This document shows, one piece after another, positions 22,723 through 34,254 of a stretch of DNA of 64,000 nt. Position 1 is the stretch's first letter, and the number at the start of each line of letters is the position of its first letter. Source of the stretch: Anagrus nilaparvatae (lineage: Eukaryota > Arthropoda > Insecta > Hymenoptera > Mymaridae); the NCBI GenBank assembly GCA_022575985.1, contig JAKSXM010000014.1, positions 7,936,001-8,000,000 on the forward strand, read 5' to 3'. A model generated the notes under the pieces. It saw nothing but the letters and a program-made list of their open reading frames with translations. It was not told the DNA's origin and did no database searches. The translations under genes and the position numbers were made by a program.

Positions 22723-23271
22723 AAATTGGTCATTGCATGCCAAAAATGAGAATTTGGTTTATTAACTTTAGCGATTAAAAAATCAGCTGACAGATTAAAA
22801 AGTGATAATTATACGAAAATATGAGACCAACTGGAAATATTCTGGTTAATTTGTAAGGTTACAGCGTTATATGGAAGATTTCGAAAAAGTCCTATTCTAT
22901 TAAATTGATTCCTGTATTTCTAAGCCCAGAAAACGCGTTGGAATAAAATGAATCTTGGGCTTTTTTAAACATATTTAAGTCATCCATAACTATAGATTGT
23001 AATTTGGCGACCCAAACGTTTTGGTCTCCCCTTGTAAGTCTTTTTATTTTTCTTTGTTAAAATAATTACGTACAAAAAATTTATAATTTATTTATTTTAG
23101 ATAATCCCACGTCATCAGGGTGTTAAATCGTAGTTTAAAAATACATGTATTTCATAAAAAGTTTTTGAAATATATCATAGAAAAAATCTTGTATTATGTA
23201 TAAGAAAAAAAGGAGTTATTTTTTTTTTTAATTTTTAAATAACATTTTTATAAAAAAATCAAACTACTTAC
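22723..23271. other. Spacer, nothing recognised
   Basis: No gene or RNA gene recognised on either strand. If the partial gene at 23272-23912 has further exons they should lie here or below, but none could be read. Confidence 0.4.
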
Positions 23272-23912
23272 AAGGCGCTCCTTATTTCTTTGCACTTCTT
23301 CATACAAATCATCATTTTCATCATAGAAAAATCTATTTTCCTCCATTTCAATAATATTATTCAAATTCTGTATAAAATAAACAATCAAAAAAATATAAAA
23401 ACCATAAGTAAAATACAATTTTTGCTCGCTGAGGTGTACAATCGCTGAGGTGTACAATCGCTCTGGCGTACAATGAATTTTTACATTCATTGTACGCCAG
23501 ACTAGGCAAAAAAAATTACAAGCATCATGGACAATAACTTAAAACACAAGAGCGACTGTTCAATACATCATATTAGTATCAAATCTTTTACACATATTGG
23601 ACAGTAAAGGACCATTTATTCACACGTACGTAGCACAGTCTTTTTGCCCATTTTGTGTAAAAAACTGTAATTTTTTTTTAAATAAACAAGTTTATTAAAA
23701 ATAAACATGCATGTTAGAAAAAAGTTATTATATCCTTGATGCTAGAAAGATAATAGATAACTTGAAAAATAAAATACCTGATTTAGAATTTCATTTAGAT
23801 TTCCCGTTTTTAATTTTTTTAACAGTCTATATTTTGTACTAGCACTCATATCTTCGTCTCTCCTTGATATAATGTTCCTTTGATAAGATTTCTTTTTTAT
23901 TACTTTGCCCAT
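23272..23912 (-). CDS. First two exons of an unrecognised gene
   Basis: Exon 1 is 23912-23778 (45 codons from ATG, MGKVIKKKSYQRNIISRRDE...) with donor CAG|GTATTT. Exon 2 is 23367-23272 (32 codons, NLNNIIEMEENRFFYDENDD...) with acceptor TTTATACAG and donor CTT|GTAAGT. Both are in phase 0 with standard splice sites. The product starts basic and turns acidic and helical. No domain is recognised and no continuation was found downstream. A degenerate family 1 element sits in the intron. It may be the 5' end of a transposase gene of which the rest is lost, or a small host gene. Confidence 0.5.
23430..23660. repeat. Degenerate family 1 element with a perfect internal hairpin
   Basis: CAGACTAGGCAAAAAAAATT, AAGCATCATGGACAATAACTT and a right end CTTTTTGCCC recall the right-hand half order of copies A and B. 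At its left edge CTGGCGTACAATGAAT (23463-23478) faces its exact reverse complement at 23485-23500 around a 6-base loop. GCTGAGGTGTACAATC is repeated in tandem just before. Confidence 0.55.
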
Positions 23913-24035
23913 TGTTAAACAATATTTTGAATGTATTATTTCAGAAAATTATAAAATAAAACCTGGAGGATTAAAAAAAAAGTTTTTTTACCTAAAAAGT
24001 GTCTAATTCATGGTAGTGAATCTGTACATCCAAAG

Positions 24036-24173
24036 TAGAGACCCTAGATTACCAGAGACAGCCAGAAGCGCACGTGGCCCCGTTTTGACAACCAATCACA
24101 AAAATGTTGCTAGGTAAGATGGTGACAAAATCGGTCCCCTTATCTGGCTGTCTCTGGTAATCTAGGGTCTCTA
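24036..24173. mobile_element. 138-bp hAT-type MITE with perfect 8-bp target duplication
   Basis: The ends TAGAGACCCTAGATTACCAG and the inverse CTGGTAATCTAGGGTCTCTA give a TIR of about 30 bp, reaching AGACAGCCAGA. ATCCAAAG occurs at 24028-24035 and 24174-24181. The 8-bp duplication and TAGAG start fit hAT. It is non-coding. Confidence 0.92.
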
Positions 24174-24177
24174 ATCC

Positions 24178-24558
24178 AAAGAAATTCATTGCGCCACCTG
24201 CGAAAAAACTGTTACAACTAATGCGTTTTGTTAGCTATTGCATTTGATGCAACAAAAATGTGACAAAAATATTAGTTTTAGTACCACGTGATATACATTA
24301 TATCAATAGGTCTGTTCTTTTTGTCCCAAAAATTATAACCTGGAGCAAAACTGGAGTAAAATAAACACAACGCGCGTTCTTTCTCATGGCGATAATTCAA
24401 AAAGCAAAACGTTTTTTTGGGATAACATTTTTTTGCTGAAAATTAAATGGCAAAACATTTTTTTTCTCTGTTTAACTCCAGTTCTAACAACAGTTAACAA
24501 ACGTATTAGTTGTTACAGTTTTGTCGCAGATGGAGAGACGAATTTCTTTGTGTGTATG
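24178..24558. mobile_element. TIR element with CAAAGAAATTC ends, invaded by the hAT MITE at its left tip
   Basis: CAAAGAAATTC then ACCTGCGAAAAAACTGTTAC and ACTAATGCG at the left return inversely at the right as CAAAGAAATTC, ATCTGCGACAAAACTGTAAC and ACTAATACG. TIR length is about 70 bp with indels. The hAT MITE's target site lies at its left terminus, so the hAT insertion is younger. Confidence 0.75.
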
Positions 24559-24623
24559 GTTAAAATTATTTTAAATTTGTTTTCATAAAAATATATAGTG
24601 TGTTATATCTATTTGCTTTATAA

Positions 24624-24770
24624 GGGGGGGAAGAGAATTATATCTGACGAGTTTACGGGATTGGACGAAAGGTAAAGCTGACGAGGATGCACGAGCCGAA
24701 GGCGAGTGTCTTCCGGGTCAATTTATCGAGCGTCCTCTCTCGTCAACAAGTTATATAATTCTCTCGCCCC
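24624..24770. mobile_element. MITE with GGGGCGAGAGAATTATAT-type ends
   Basis: GGGGGGGAAGAGAATTATAT with TGACGAG at the left faces CTCGTCAACAAGTTATATAA then TTCTCTCGCCCC at the right. The interior is GC-richer than its surroundings and has short inverse words around GCACGAGCC. No target duplication is evident. Confidence 0.7.
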
Positions 24771-25053
24771 GTTGCAAGCACATGGTTTTTTATTTTTAGA
24801 TGTAAATTGGTGCACTTGATGTAAAAATAAAAAATAATAAGATTATAATTATTTAAAAGTTTTTAAAAAAATTTTTTGCACAAGATTTATTGCTAATTTT
24901 TAACCTAATTTTGGCGCTAAAATTATCACTAAAAATTAGCTTCAGATTTTACCCCTAAAAATAGCGCTGATTTTTGTAACAGGGGGATACTTTAAGCTTA
25001 ACTAAATTATGTTAAAAAAAATTTGTTTGGAGGATAAAAATATGAAGGATGTA

Positions 25054-25493
25054 AGGTACTCGTACCAGTACATGAATAACATGAACGGTTAAGGATTTTC
25101 GTTTATTAAATGTGACATATTTAATAAATAATCTTATTAATCGTAAAAGTTTTGTTCTAATAAATTAATAAAAAAATTTTATCACAATTTTATTTTGTGA
25201 AATTAAGTGATATTCACAACATGTTTTTTGCACCAGTACATGAACGACCAAATTTTTAATGGTAAAAACGTGTATAAGAAAATGCTCCAGTAGCTGAACG
25301 ACCTAAAATTTTCAATTCTTTGTTCCTCTGTAGATTCTAATAAAAATCGTTAAAATTTTTTTTTAAATTATGCAGCGATCCTACAGTTTTAATATTTATC
25401 CATTTTTTAAATTAAAAATTAACAAATAATATGAAAAAAATCAAATCCTGAACGATTGAACTGCTGATTGATCATGTACTGGTACGAGTACCT
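25054..25493. mobile_element. 440-bp TA-flanked MITE
   Basis: The ends AGGTACTCGTACCAGTACAT and their exact inverse at 25471-25493 form a perfect TIR of at least 20 bp, flanked by TA (25052-25053 and 25494-25495). This fits Tc1/mariner-type insertion. Internally, words like CAGTACATGAACGACC and CAGTAGCTGAACGACC repeat. It is non-coding. Confidence 0.88.
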
Positions 25494-25495
25494 TA

Positions 25496-28400
25496 AATGT
25501 ATTAATTTTTACAAAACAAATTTATTGATAAAATTTACCCGGAGAGTTTACTATATTGTGCTTTTTTAATAATTAAAGTGCTTTTTGAAAACAAACTCAG
25601 ATCAGATGAAATTACTGGGATTATGAAACTACAAATTAAAATGTTTAGTCAGAATAAGTTTGGCTTCTTGATTTCATGAGTTTAAATAATACATGTATAT
25701 CCAAGGGAGCAAAAAAAGAGAATCACTCAGACTTGATGTTAATTACCATCATAGATGATCTCCGGCATTCTCTTTTTCCTCCCATGTACAAAATGCAATT
25801 TTTTTTCTCAACAGAAAGAAATCATACGTTCTTTTCAATAACGCCGCAGTGCAAAAAAAGTATTTTAGACTCGCTGTAGAAGGAAAATAATTTTCTAAAA
25901 TTTTAAAATTTAGAGTTACGTTACCTTATTTTCAAGGCTCATTTAAATTATGAGTAAAATTTAAGAAGTAAAATCTTGTTTCAAAGTGGCTTTTATTATG
26001 GCAAGATTTTATTGCCCTTTAAAATGGATCAACATTTTAATAACAAAACAAATAATTTTTTTCAAAATTTTTTTTGAGTGTTTTTTTCCTTGTTCAAATA
26101 ACTTGATGTTCTATTTTATTGTGAAAATACTTTTTTTTAATTATACGTTTAAAAAATTTATTGCTATAACTGCTTATAATACCGAAGAAATATTTTATTT
26201 TAGGTTAGTAAACAATAATTAATAATTCTTTTTATTTAATATTTATTTATCGAAAAAAATGTAGGTTGACTTTTGTTCTAACCTCGGTAAATAACACGCA
26301 TAATCGGTGATTATAAAAAAGTAATAATAAAAATTTTAACATTTTATGTTGCTTTCATTTAATAAAGGCTTTCATTTAATAAATAAAAAAATTTAAGTTA
26401 ATTAATTCAAAAAGTGAAAATTTGAAAATCAATTAAAAATTTGTAAAAATACTAATTAAGGTAACAAAAAGAATAGGTTAATCTTTAGAAAATTTTATTT
26501 ATATAATGCATTTTACTTTATTTAAGGTATCTAACACATTTGGTAGTAACTGATTGGTATCAAATCTTGATCATAACTAAAAAAAAAAGGTAATATTAAA
26601 AATTTTAGATATTGTATTCCTTTTTTTTTAAATGTAGAAATATTTTTTTTCAATTAATAAGAAAAGAATAGATATTAAATTTAAAAAAAAATCTTGAAAA
26701 AACTACAGAGAAAATGAATAAATTTATTACATGCATAAAACTCTGGTATTTCGGTATTAAATTAATCTTAAATAAAACAAAATTTATTAAATATATATTA
26801 AAAAAAAGTAAATCATATATCTTTTAATTATTCCAATGTCTTTTCAAACCTATAATCATAAATTAATAATTGATCCGAGTCTCATACAACCATGTAAATA
26901 ATAAATAAGTAAAGGGTTATATTTTTTTTGACAAATAAACAAGGTAATAGTGTAACTCCTACATTTTTTTATAAATATTCTGGCCTTTTCGAGTCCAGAA
27001 TCAAAAGCATTAAAATGATACTGGCCTGAAAAACTTAATAAAATATTCAATAGGCCTAGGAGTTACAGTTTTTTTGTATAGCACGCTTCTTATCACATTT
27101 ATATTTGCACAAGTAAAAATAATTTAAATTCATTTTAATAAATGAAAGTCTTGTAAAAATTAAAAAAAAAATGGTAACTGTTCAAGTTATTATTAAAAAC
27201 TAATCTAAATTTTTTAAGCACTTAGGTATTTCACTCTACTGCTAAAAAGAGCAGCCGATAATTTATCACAATTCCTAATGTAAATAAATATCCTTGTTAA
27301 TATCAAGTAAAACTTTAGGTTCCCAGAGATATTAAATTTTTGATATTTTGAAATTCTTGCATTTCAATCCACATAATTACTGTTGATTCAGCATTTAGAA
27401 CTTAATTAACAATTATAGCACTTAACCAGCTAATTCACGTATAAGAATTGATTCAGTATTTTATGATATTAAATACAAATGTTTGCAGCTTTTAGCTGCT
27501 AGATTGCTTTCGTATCAGATAATTATTGCCTTACACTTGTTATAGATTGTTTCTGTTATGATAAAGACTTTTAAAAAAAACATTATCTAAAATGATTTCT
27601 TATATTTCAAGAATGCTTTGTAATGGATCTTCCGCTTTTGTACATGACTATTTTCAATTGTATTTTTGCATATTATGTTTCAAATTTATTCTTTTATACG
27701 TTGACTCCTTATAAATACTTCTTCTCATAAAATAAATTGAAATCTTCTGTTGCAATGCAAAAGCAACTTTTGCATATTTTTCTTATTGCTACTAATAATG
27801 GAAATTGTACATTTTTTGTAACTAAGAGTAATAAAATTATGCAGCAAATAAAAAGTAATATAGTATTCCAATAACGCAACTTTTCAAGAATCTCCAGCTG
27901 TCATTTTTCACTGCCCATAGTGAAAACTGTGTATTGTGTCTTAAAAATAAAATAACGTTTTAAGTTAGTCTTGTCTTATATTTTTTGAAAAATCTAGTAT
28001 ATTTAACATCATTCTGATTCTCAGTATCTGCTTATATTTTTTTTAGTACTCTTGGAATATTTTGTTATTTTTTCTAATTAAATGTCAAATCTCTCGTTAT
28101 TTAGTTCATTCAGAATTCCATAAGGATTGTCAGGATTTCAGTATTGTCCCCAGTATATATTTTATAATTTTATTTTTTGCAATTTCCTTTGAAAAATATC
28201 CTCCAAAGCCCATTCTATTATCTGAAACAATAAAGAGGTCACAAAGAATAATTCTTCAAAAAAAAAGAATGAAATTAAATTTATAAAGATACTAAAATAC
28301 ATATCTAAATTACTGGATCCTGTATATTTAAAGAAGATAAAAGCAACTCTAACCCAAATAGCAAGAATTTTTATTTCATTTAAATTTATATTTAAAAACC

Positions 28401-29270
28401 TAAAAAATAACAAAATAATTATAAATATTATTCAATAATGATAGGTACATTACCATTTAAAAAAACTGGTTCAAAGCATAACTCCAGTTGACACATATTT
28501 TTCGATAAACATCCAGTTTTGTATCACAAAAAAAAATAGAAAGAATTGGATTGTTAATTATATAATTAAACTTTAATGCAAAACATTTTTATAAACTAAT
28601 AATGTGCTAACCTATGCAAGTTACTTTGGACAAAACACACAACAATATGATAAAAAAGTAGCGGCAACATGGTGGGAAACGAGGCACTTACGCCTGTAGT
28701 GAGGGCTTTTAGATATATAGTTTGAGGGCGCTACTGCTGGATTCTACTTTTCAGTGGGAATTCAAAATATTAAAAAATTAAATGACTGGCTCGTTTTCTT
28801 TTCATTGAAAAAAAAAGAAAAACACCTTTTACATCAAATTATTACAGTTTTTAACAATTACCAGATAAAAGAAGCTTACTATATATTCTGGGGACTCAAG
28901 AGTTGAAAAGATTGAATTCTAGTAATTATAACTAAATATTAATTAAAATTTTGCTCAGAGGCAATTTTATGGATCCTGTTCGAGGAGAATTTTAATAAAT
29001 TTTGAGTCATAATTAATTATTTCTAACCTAGTGCCCTAAGAATCTAGTAATAAGAATACGCTCCATGAAATCGACCCTTTAAAATCATTAAAAATCAAAA
29101 TTATTATTTTGCTTGTAATTTCAATATACTTTACTGATTTTAGTTATTAACTTTATAACTAATTTAAAATAATAAAAATTTTTGTATTTTTTGTAAAAAA
29201 AACATAATAATATTAATAATTACAAGAATATAAACCGTTTTTGAGTATTTAATATCGTTCATTCAAAATT
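25496..29270. other. AT-rich region, nothing recognised
   Basis: About 3.8 kb without credible coding exons, RNA genes or obvious repeats. Open frames here are short, low-complexity and without family motifs. A slightly GC-richer patch at 28660-28760 (GCGGCAACATGGTGGGAAAC, GAGGGCGCTACTGCTGG) is unassigned. Confidence 0.45.
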
Positions 29271-29449
29271 CCCTCTAACAAAAATAACCAGGCAGGTCGT
29301 ACTATTTCCTAACTAAGAGTTATAACTCCCTGAGGCAGAAAGTCTACTTCCTGAAGATTTCTGTCATCTCCTAGAAAATACTTTCGAGATCAAAATGAAC
29401 CATCCAAGGAAAATCTGAAATCCTAGAGGAATAATTTTTCATCCAAAAC

Positions 29450-30110
29450 AATTTTCCGATTTTTCAATATAGTGGACCAAAAAATATGAAAAAAGAAATT
29501 TTCTACAATACCTGGGGATTTTCAAGGTTAAAAAATACGTTTTTATGAATTCAAATTTTAATTTTTTTACTCTAGAATATTTTCTGATTTTTCAAGATGG
29601 CGGACCAAAAAACATGCCAGAATAAGATTTTAGATTGCCTGAGATTTTGAAGGTTGAGAAAAACGTATTTAAAGATAAAAATTTTTATATTTTCATCCTA
29701 ACATATTTTCCGATTTTTCAAGATGGCGGACCAAAAAATATGTCAGAAAAAGATTTTTACATTCCGTGGGGGTTTTCGAGGTTAAGTAAGACGTTTTTAT
29801 TGATGAACATATTAATTTTTTCACCCCAGCATATTTTCCGATTTTCCAAAATGGCGGACCAAAAAAAAGGTCAGGATAAAATTTTAAATTGCCTGGGATT
29901 TTTAAGGTTGAGAAAAACGTATTTAAAGATAAAAATTTTTATTTTTTCACCCCAGCATATTTTCCGATTTTCCAAGATAGCGGAATAAAATACATTTAAA
30001 AAGGAACTATCAATATGGCCTGGGGGTTTCCAAGGTTAAGAAAAAAGTTTTTAATGATGAAAATTTTTATTTTTTCACTTCAACATATTTTTAACAACTC
30101 CATTGTGTAA
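29450..30110 (+). repeat. 127-bp minisatellite, about five units
   Basis: Each unit contains CATATTTTCCGATTTTCCAA, then GATGGCGGACCAAAAAA and GGTTGAGAAAAACG. Unit anchors fall near 29453, 29580, 29707, 29833 and 29960, a spacing of about 127 bp. An open frame crossing it (29635-29988) is a by-product of the repeat. Confidence 0.88.
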
Positions 30111-30312
30111 AATTGCCCCTCATTGGCAAAGCTGGCCACACCATAAAAATATTGATATTAAGGATATATTGTGTTGTATTTGTGAATAAAAATGGGTTGC
30201 AGGAGGTCAAGCTTCCAAATTATTAGATGGTATGCGTGTTTATATAAGAGGTACTAATTATACGTTTATCATAAAAGTTTCTAATATGTATTGTAATTAG
30301 TTTTTAATAGTA

Positions 30313-31235
30313 CACTGAGAAAACAAGAACAATATTTTTTACTATATTTTATAGTAACGCGCTACCCACCTGTCAATTCAGGGAAAAAATAATATAATAT
30401 ATAAGAAATATTACTGCGCGCGCCTTTATTTTTACTATAAAATATAGTAAAAATTATGTTTATAAAAATTACAGTACGCGTATAGGAATTTTTAATACAT
30501 AGATAAAGTAATTTTTCTCTCTTCTTGTTACCCCCCCTTTTTTAATAAATTATAGCACACGTGTAGGCACATTTATCCGTATTTCGGTATTTTAAAACAA
30601 AACTAATCATAAAAAATAAACACGTATTAATAAAAATAGAACAAATAAATAAAATAAAAAAATTTAATAAAGGTGTAGATGTGAATTAAATAAAGAAAGA
30701 AAAAAGTGAGAATAAAATATCTATTTATTAAACAGGGGGCGTAAGTGAGTAATATCCAAAACATATAGTTTTCAAACTTCGATTCTTACACGCGTAAGCA
30801 GCTGTGGCCTAGTGGACTAAGTGATAGACCGGCAACTCAAGGGACCCGGGTTCAAATCCCCAAACTGCGACTTAAAAAAAAAAAAAAAAATAAAATAAAA
30901 AAAAAAATAAAAAAAAAAAAAAAATAATAAATAAATAAAAAATAATAAATATACCACAAAAAAAAAAAAAAAAAAAATTATTTTTTAATATGTTTTTAAT
31001 TTACATTAAAAAAATACTGAAATAAAAATTATATTCCTTGTATAGTAAAAATTCTAAATTAATCCAGTAATTATTAATTTATATTATAGTTATATTTCTT
31101 TAAAGTACAAGCAATTTTTACTGTATACTAAATAATAAATATTACAATAAATTTAACCAGGGTCGCCAATTACTAGAAAATACAGTAATTTTTACTTGAA
31201 TATATAGGAATATTTATATGTTAGTTTTCTCAGTG
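30313..31235. mobile_element. 923-bp TA-flanked element with CACTGAGAAAAC ends, carrying a SINE
   Basis: The TIR CACTGAGAAAAC at 30313 returns inversely as GTTTTCTCAGTG ending at 31235, with TA on both sides (30311-30312, 31236-31237). The interior repeats TTTTTACTATATTTTATAGTA-type words and contains a tRNA-like SINE. There is no transposase frame. Confidence 0.8.
30798..30978 (+). repeat. tRNA-derived SINE
   Basis: TGGCCTAGTGG (30805-30815) matches the pol III A box and GGTTCAAATCC (30849-30859) is a clean B box. The spacing is tRNA-like and an A-rich tail of about 100 bases follows. The acceptor and T stems do not pair well (about 4 of 7 and 3 of 5), so it is a SINE head rather than a working tRNA gene. 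Confidence 0.8.
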
Positions 31236-31309
31236 TAGTTACAATTTTGCATAAAAGGCTTTTTATAAAAATAAATTAACGAAAAAAACAATTGATATGC
31301 ATTTACATT

Positions 31310-32910
31310 AGAATGGACCTAAAAATGGAGTTTCAATGCTCCCCTGATTCTTTCGTGAACTTATGGTCATAGAAAGTCCCAGCTCCAAGGATTTTGCTTT
31401 TGCTTTTCAAAAACGCGTGCCTGTAAGAATCTTAATTTTTCCATTTAAGTAACATGAAAATTTTGACTTTTCAGCTTTCTAATTTTTTACAAAGCTTGCA
31501 AAATGTTTTGAAAAGCTGCTAACTGATGGAAAGTACTAGTAGTTGTTGTTTATTTACTTGTTTAAGGAGGCTCTCCAGTGTACTCGCTAGTCATTGGAGA
31601 AGCTATTAAAAATTTTTGTTAATATTGTAAATTTATGTGAAATATGAATATGAAAAATTGTTTTTTAATTTTATTAATTATTTAATGTCAATAAAATAAC
31701 AAATATTCTCTTTGTTTACGAATTACCGATAACCAGATCTGCCGATAACAAAAAGTTTACGTAGTATTCAAACAACTGAAGGCGCGCTCAGTGTAAAATT
31801 TTATTTATTATTCGGAGTACAGATATTAGAATTTATATTTACCGTATTTTAAAGCATTATATGACTTCTATTATTTATCAAATAAATATTAGATTTATCG
31901 TTTACAAGTAATTATAAGGTTTTTTATTTTTAAAATAAAATTATATAAATAATATCAATAAATACATAATATTTACAAATAAAAGCGTGCCCCTGTATAG
32001 TATACTATCCATATACTATCATGGCTGCTTTATTCTCTCCAAAACCTTGTTTACTAATTTTTGGAGTTTAATTGCTCAAAATAACATACGGCTACCTAAT
32101 ATGAGAGGGCGAGCAATAATTTCCTTGGGCATTAAATTTTATACTCAAACTACTCAGGTTTTATAATTTTTTGTTTTAAGAAAATAAATAGCAACTTCCG
32201 GAATTTCTCTCATAAGAGCAGTGTTAAAGTGTTGTGACTTTTTTCGCTAATATTTCTAAATTTTGCACGGCTATCGAATATATGCTCTATACCATTCGAA
32301 TAGGGGAATTTCACTTTATTCAGCCATATATCTCACTATTTATAATTTTTCACTGAAGAGCCTCCTTAACATATACATTGTTTTACAAGATCATGCTTGA
32401 TACATCATATTAAATACAAAAGATTTTTTTTTCAATACATTCTTTAAGTATACAAACATAATGATGGAAAGTATTATTTAAATATATAAAATCCGATACC
32501 TAACCTCAAGTAGACAAAAAAAATCTTTCTAAAGCGATTTTACCGGTATTAAACGTAAAAATAATCCCCATAAAAATAATATGGCTTCATGTAAATTTAA
32601 TTGGAGCATGTTTTACATATATTATTCGTAAAATCGCTTTAAAAATATTTTTTTGGCTACTAGAGTTTGGATATAATTTTTATATGTTTAACTAGTACTT
32701 TCCATTGATTAGTAGCTTTTCAAAACATTTTGCAAACTTTGTAAAAAATTAGGAAGCTGAAAAGTCAAAATTCCCATATTTTTTAAATGGGAAAATTGAG
32801 GAACTTACAGGCACGCATTTTTTAGAAGCAAAAGAAAAATCTTTGGGGCTGGGGACTTTTTATGACCAAAAGTTCACGAGAAAACTAGGGGAGCAAAGTT
32901 TTTCTTAAAA
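31310..32910. repeat. Inner inverted repeat, arms of about 220-240 bp
   Basis: Left arm 31310-31550 and right arm 32690-32910 share, in inverse orientation, AAGTACTAGT, AAAACATTTTGCAA, AAGCTGAAAAGTCAAAATT, TTACAGGCACGC and GGGGAGCA. The arms are clearly diverged. A TTAA-flanked element was inserted between them. Confidence 0.75.
31566..32365. mobile_element. TTAA-flanked 800-bp MITE-like element
   Basis: GGAGGCTCTCCAGTG at 31566 faces CACTGAAGAGCCTCC ending at 32365, one mismatch in 15. TTAA lies at both outer edges (31562-31565 and 32366-32369). TTAA duplication is the hallmark of piggyBac-type insertion, although the TIR bases are not typical of that family. The interior is AT-rich and non-coding. 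Confidence 0.72.
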
Positions 32911-34032
32911 CTCTTCCTGAGCACTCTTTGAACTTATTTTTAGTAAGTTAATTTACCAATTTATGAAAGTTCTCTTTTTTTATAATTTTTTTCCACCATC
33001 TTGGATAATAGAAAAATATGCTGGGATGATCAAATGAAAATTTTCGACATTGAAAACGTTTTTCTCAACCTCCGAAACCCAGATAATATAGATAGTTCAT
33101 ATTTTCATCTTAATAGTCCGCCATATTGGAAAATCGGAAAATTGTGTTAGATAAAAAATTCAAAATTATGCCTCCAGGATATCAGCTTTCTCTTGGACTG
33201 TTATTTTTCATTCCAACAGTATTCCAGGAGATGACAGAAATTTTTAGAGTGTTAACGCCAACTAGATATAATCATCCTTTTACCCGGGTGAGAATGGACC
33301 TTGGAAAGAATATGATAAGAGTACTCCCGTACAATGATCGAGGGTCGAAAAATCTAAGAATTTTGCTCGAAAAAGTATGTTTTTAATATTCCCTGGAACA
33401 AATAGTCTAAGATACGATGATAGTTAACATATAAAAATAATATTTTTTCTTACTTCATAGTAGTAAAAAGAAAAGGAGAAAGAATATTTTTAAGGTAGTA
33501 ATTTAAACATTGGTAAACGGCATCGTTCTAATATGGAAAAAGTATTTATTCTTATATATTTGCCCGTGATTAATTTTATTTATTCATAGCTTGGCGTAAA
33601 AAAAGTGCTTAAAAATATTAAAAGAATACTTTTTCAATCCTTGTTTTCTGTACCGCCTAAACATTGAAAAAATAATTTACTTGTTAGTAAACTTATTCAA
33701 ACCACCTGCGAATATATACTTAAAAAATACTTTTTCGAAGCTCGAATATTAGCATCGTAAGAGCACTGAAATGATATTTTTTCTTATTCTCTATATTTTG
33801 ACTCATCATAAAATTAAGCTGCGTATATATATTCGAAAAGCACTGATTCGGAGGTTGTATAATCATCGTTACAATATGATTTTATTTAATAAAAAACAGC
33901 GTGCCGATAATTAAACAGCTACGAAAAAGTATTGTAATAATAATGTAAACGTTATAAAAATATTTTTTTAATAAGTAAAAAATATTTAAAAAAAAAAAAT
34001 TTTAATTTTTATAGCCATGATATAATAATATA

Positions 34033-34141
34033 TTAAATATTTTTTTATTTATTTTTTTTTTTTTAATGATTTGATGAGGATTTGAACCCGAGTCCACCGC
34101 TTGATAGTCCAACACTTTATCCACTGCTCCATTATGACTGC
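34033..34141 (-). repeat. tRNA-derived SINE, minus strand
   Basis: Read on the minus strand, TGGAGCAGTGGA (34131-34120) is an A box and GGTTCAAATCC (34088-34078) is a B box identical to that of the SINE at 30.8 kb. An A tail follows (T-run at 34051-34064). The head differs enough to be another family or an older copy. Confidence 0.72.
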
Positions 34142-34254
34142 ATGCAAAATAATAAAAATTTGATATATAAAAGAGCAAGAGTTATAAATGAACTTATAAA
34201 TTTTTTGATTTAGACGAAAAATCAGAGCAGTAAAATTATTATAACAACATTTAT

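Larger units (their letters stand above)
29272..33260. repeat. Large nested inverted-repeat element (family 3, copy 1)
   Basis: The left side starts CTAACAAAAATAACC near 29276. TTTCTGTCATCTCCTAGAA follows near 29360, then the 127-bp minisatellite (29450-30110). Near the right end the inverse TTCCAGGAGATGACAGAAATT lies at 33222, preceded by inverted minisatellite units (32990-33150). The same parts occur at 61320-63400 and from 63577 to the window end, defining a dispersed family. Inside lie a TA-flanked element (30313-31235), an inner inverted pair and a TTAA-flanked element. Confidence 0.6.

Noticed and set aside
29635..29988. 117-codon plus-strand frame
   Set aside because: It repeats the 127-bp minisatellite three times; the peptide repeats follow from the DNA period.
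30798..30875. Functional tRNA gene
   Set aside because: A and B boxes are good but acceptor and T stems pair poorly and a long A tail follows, so SINE is the better call.
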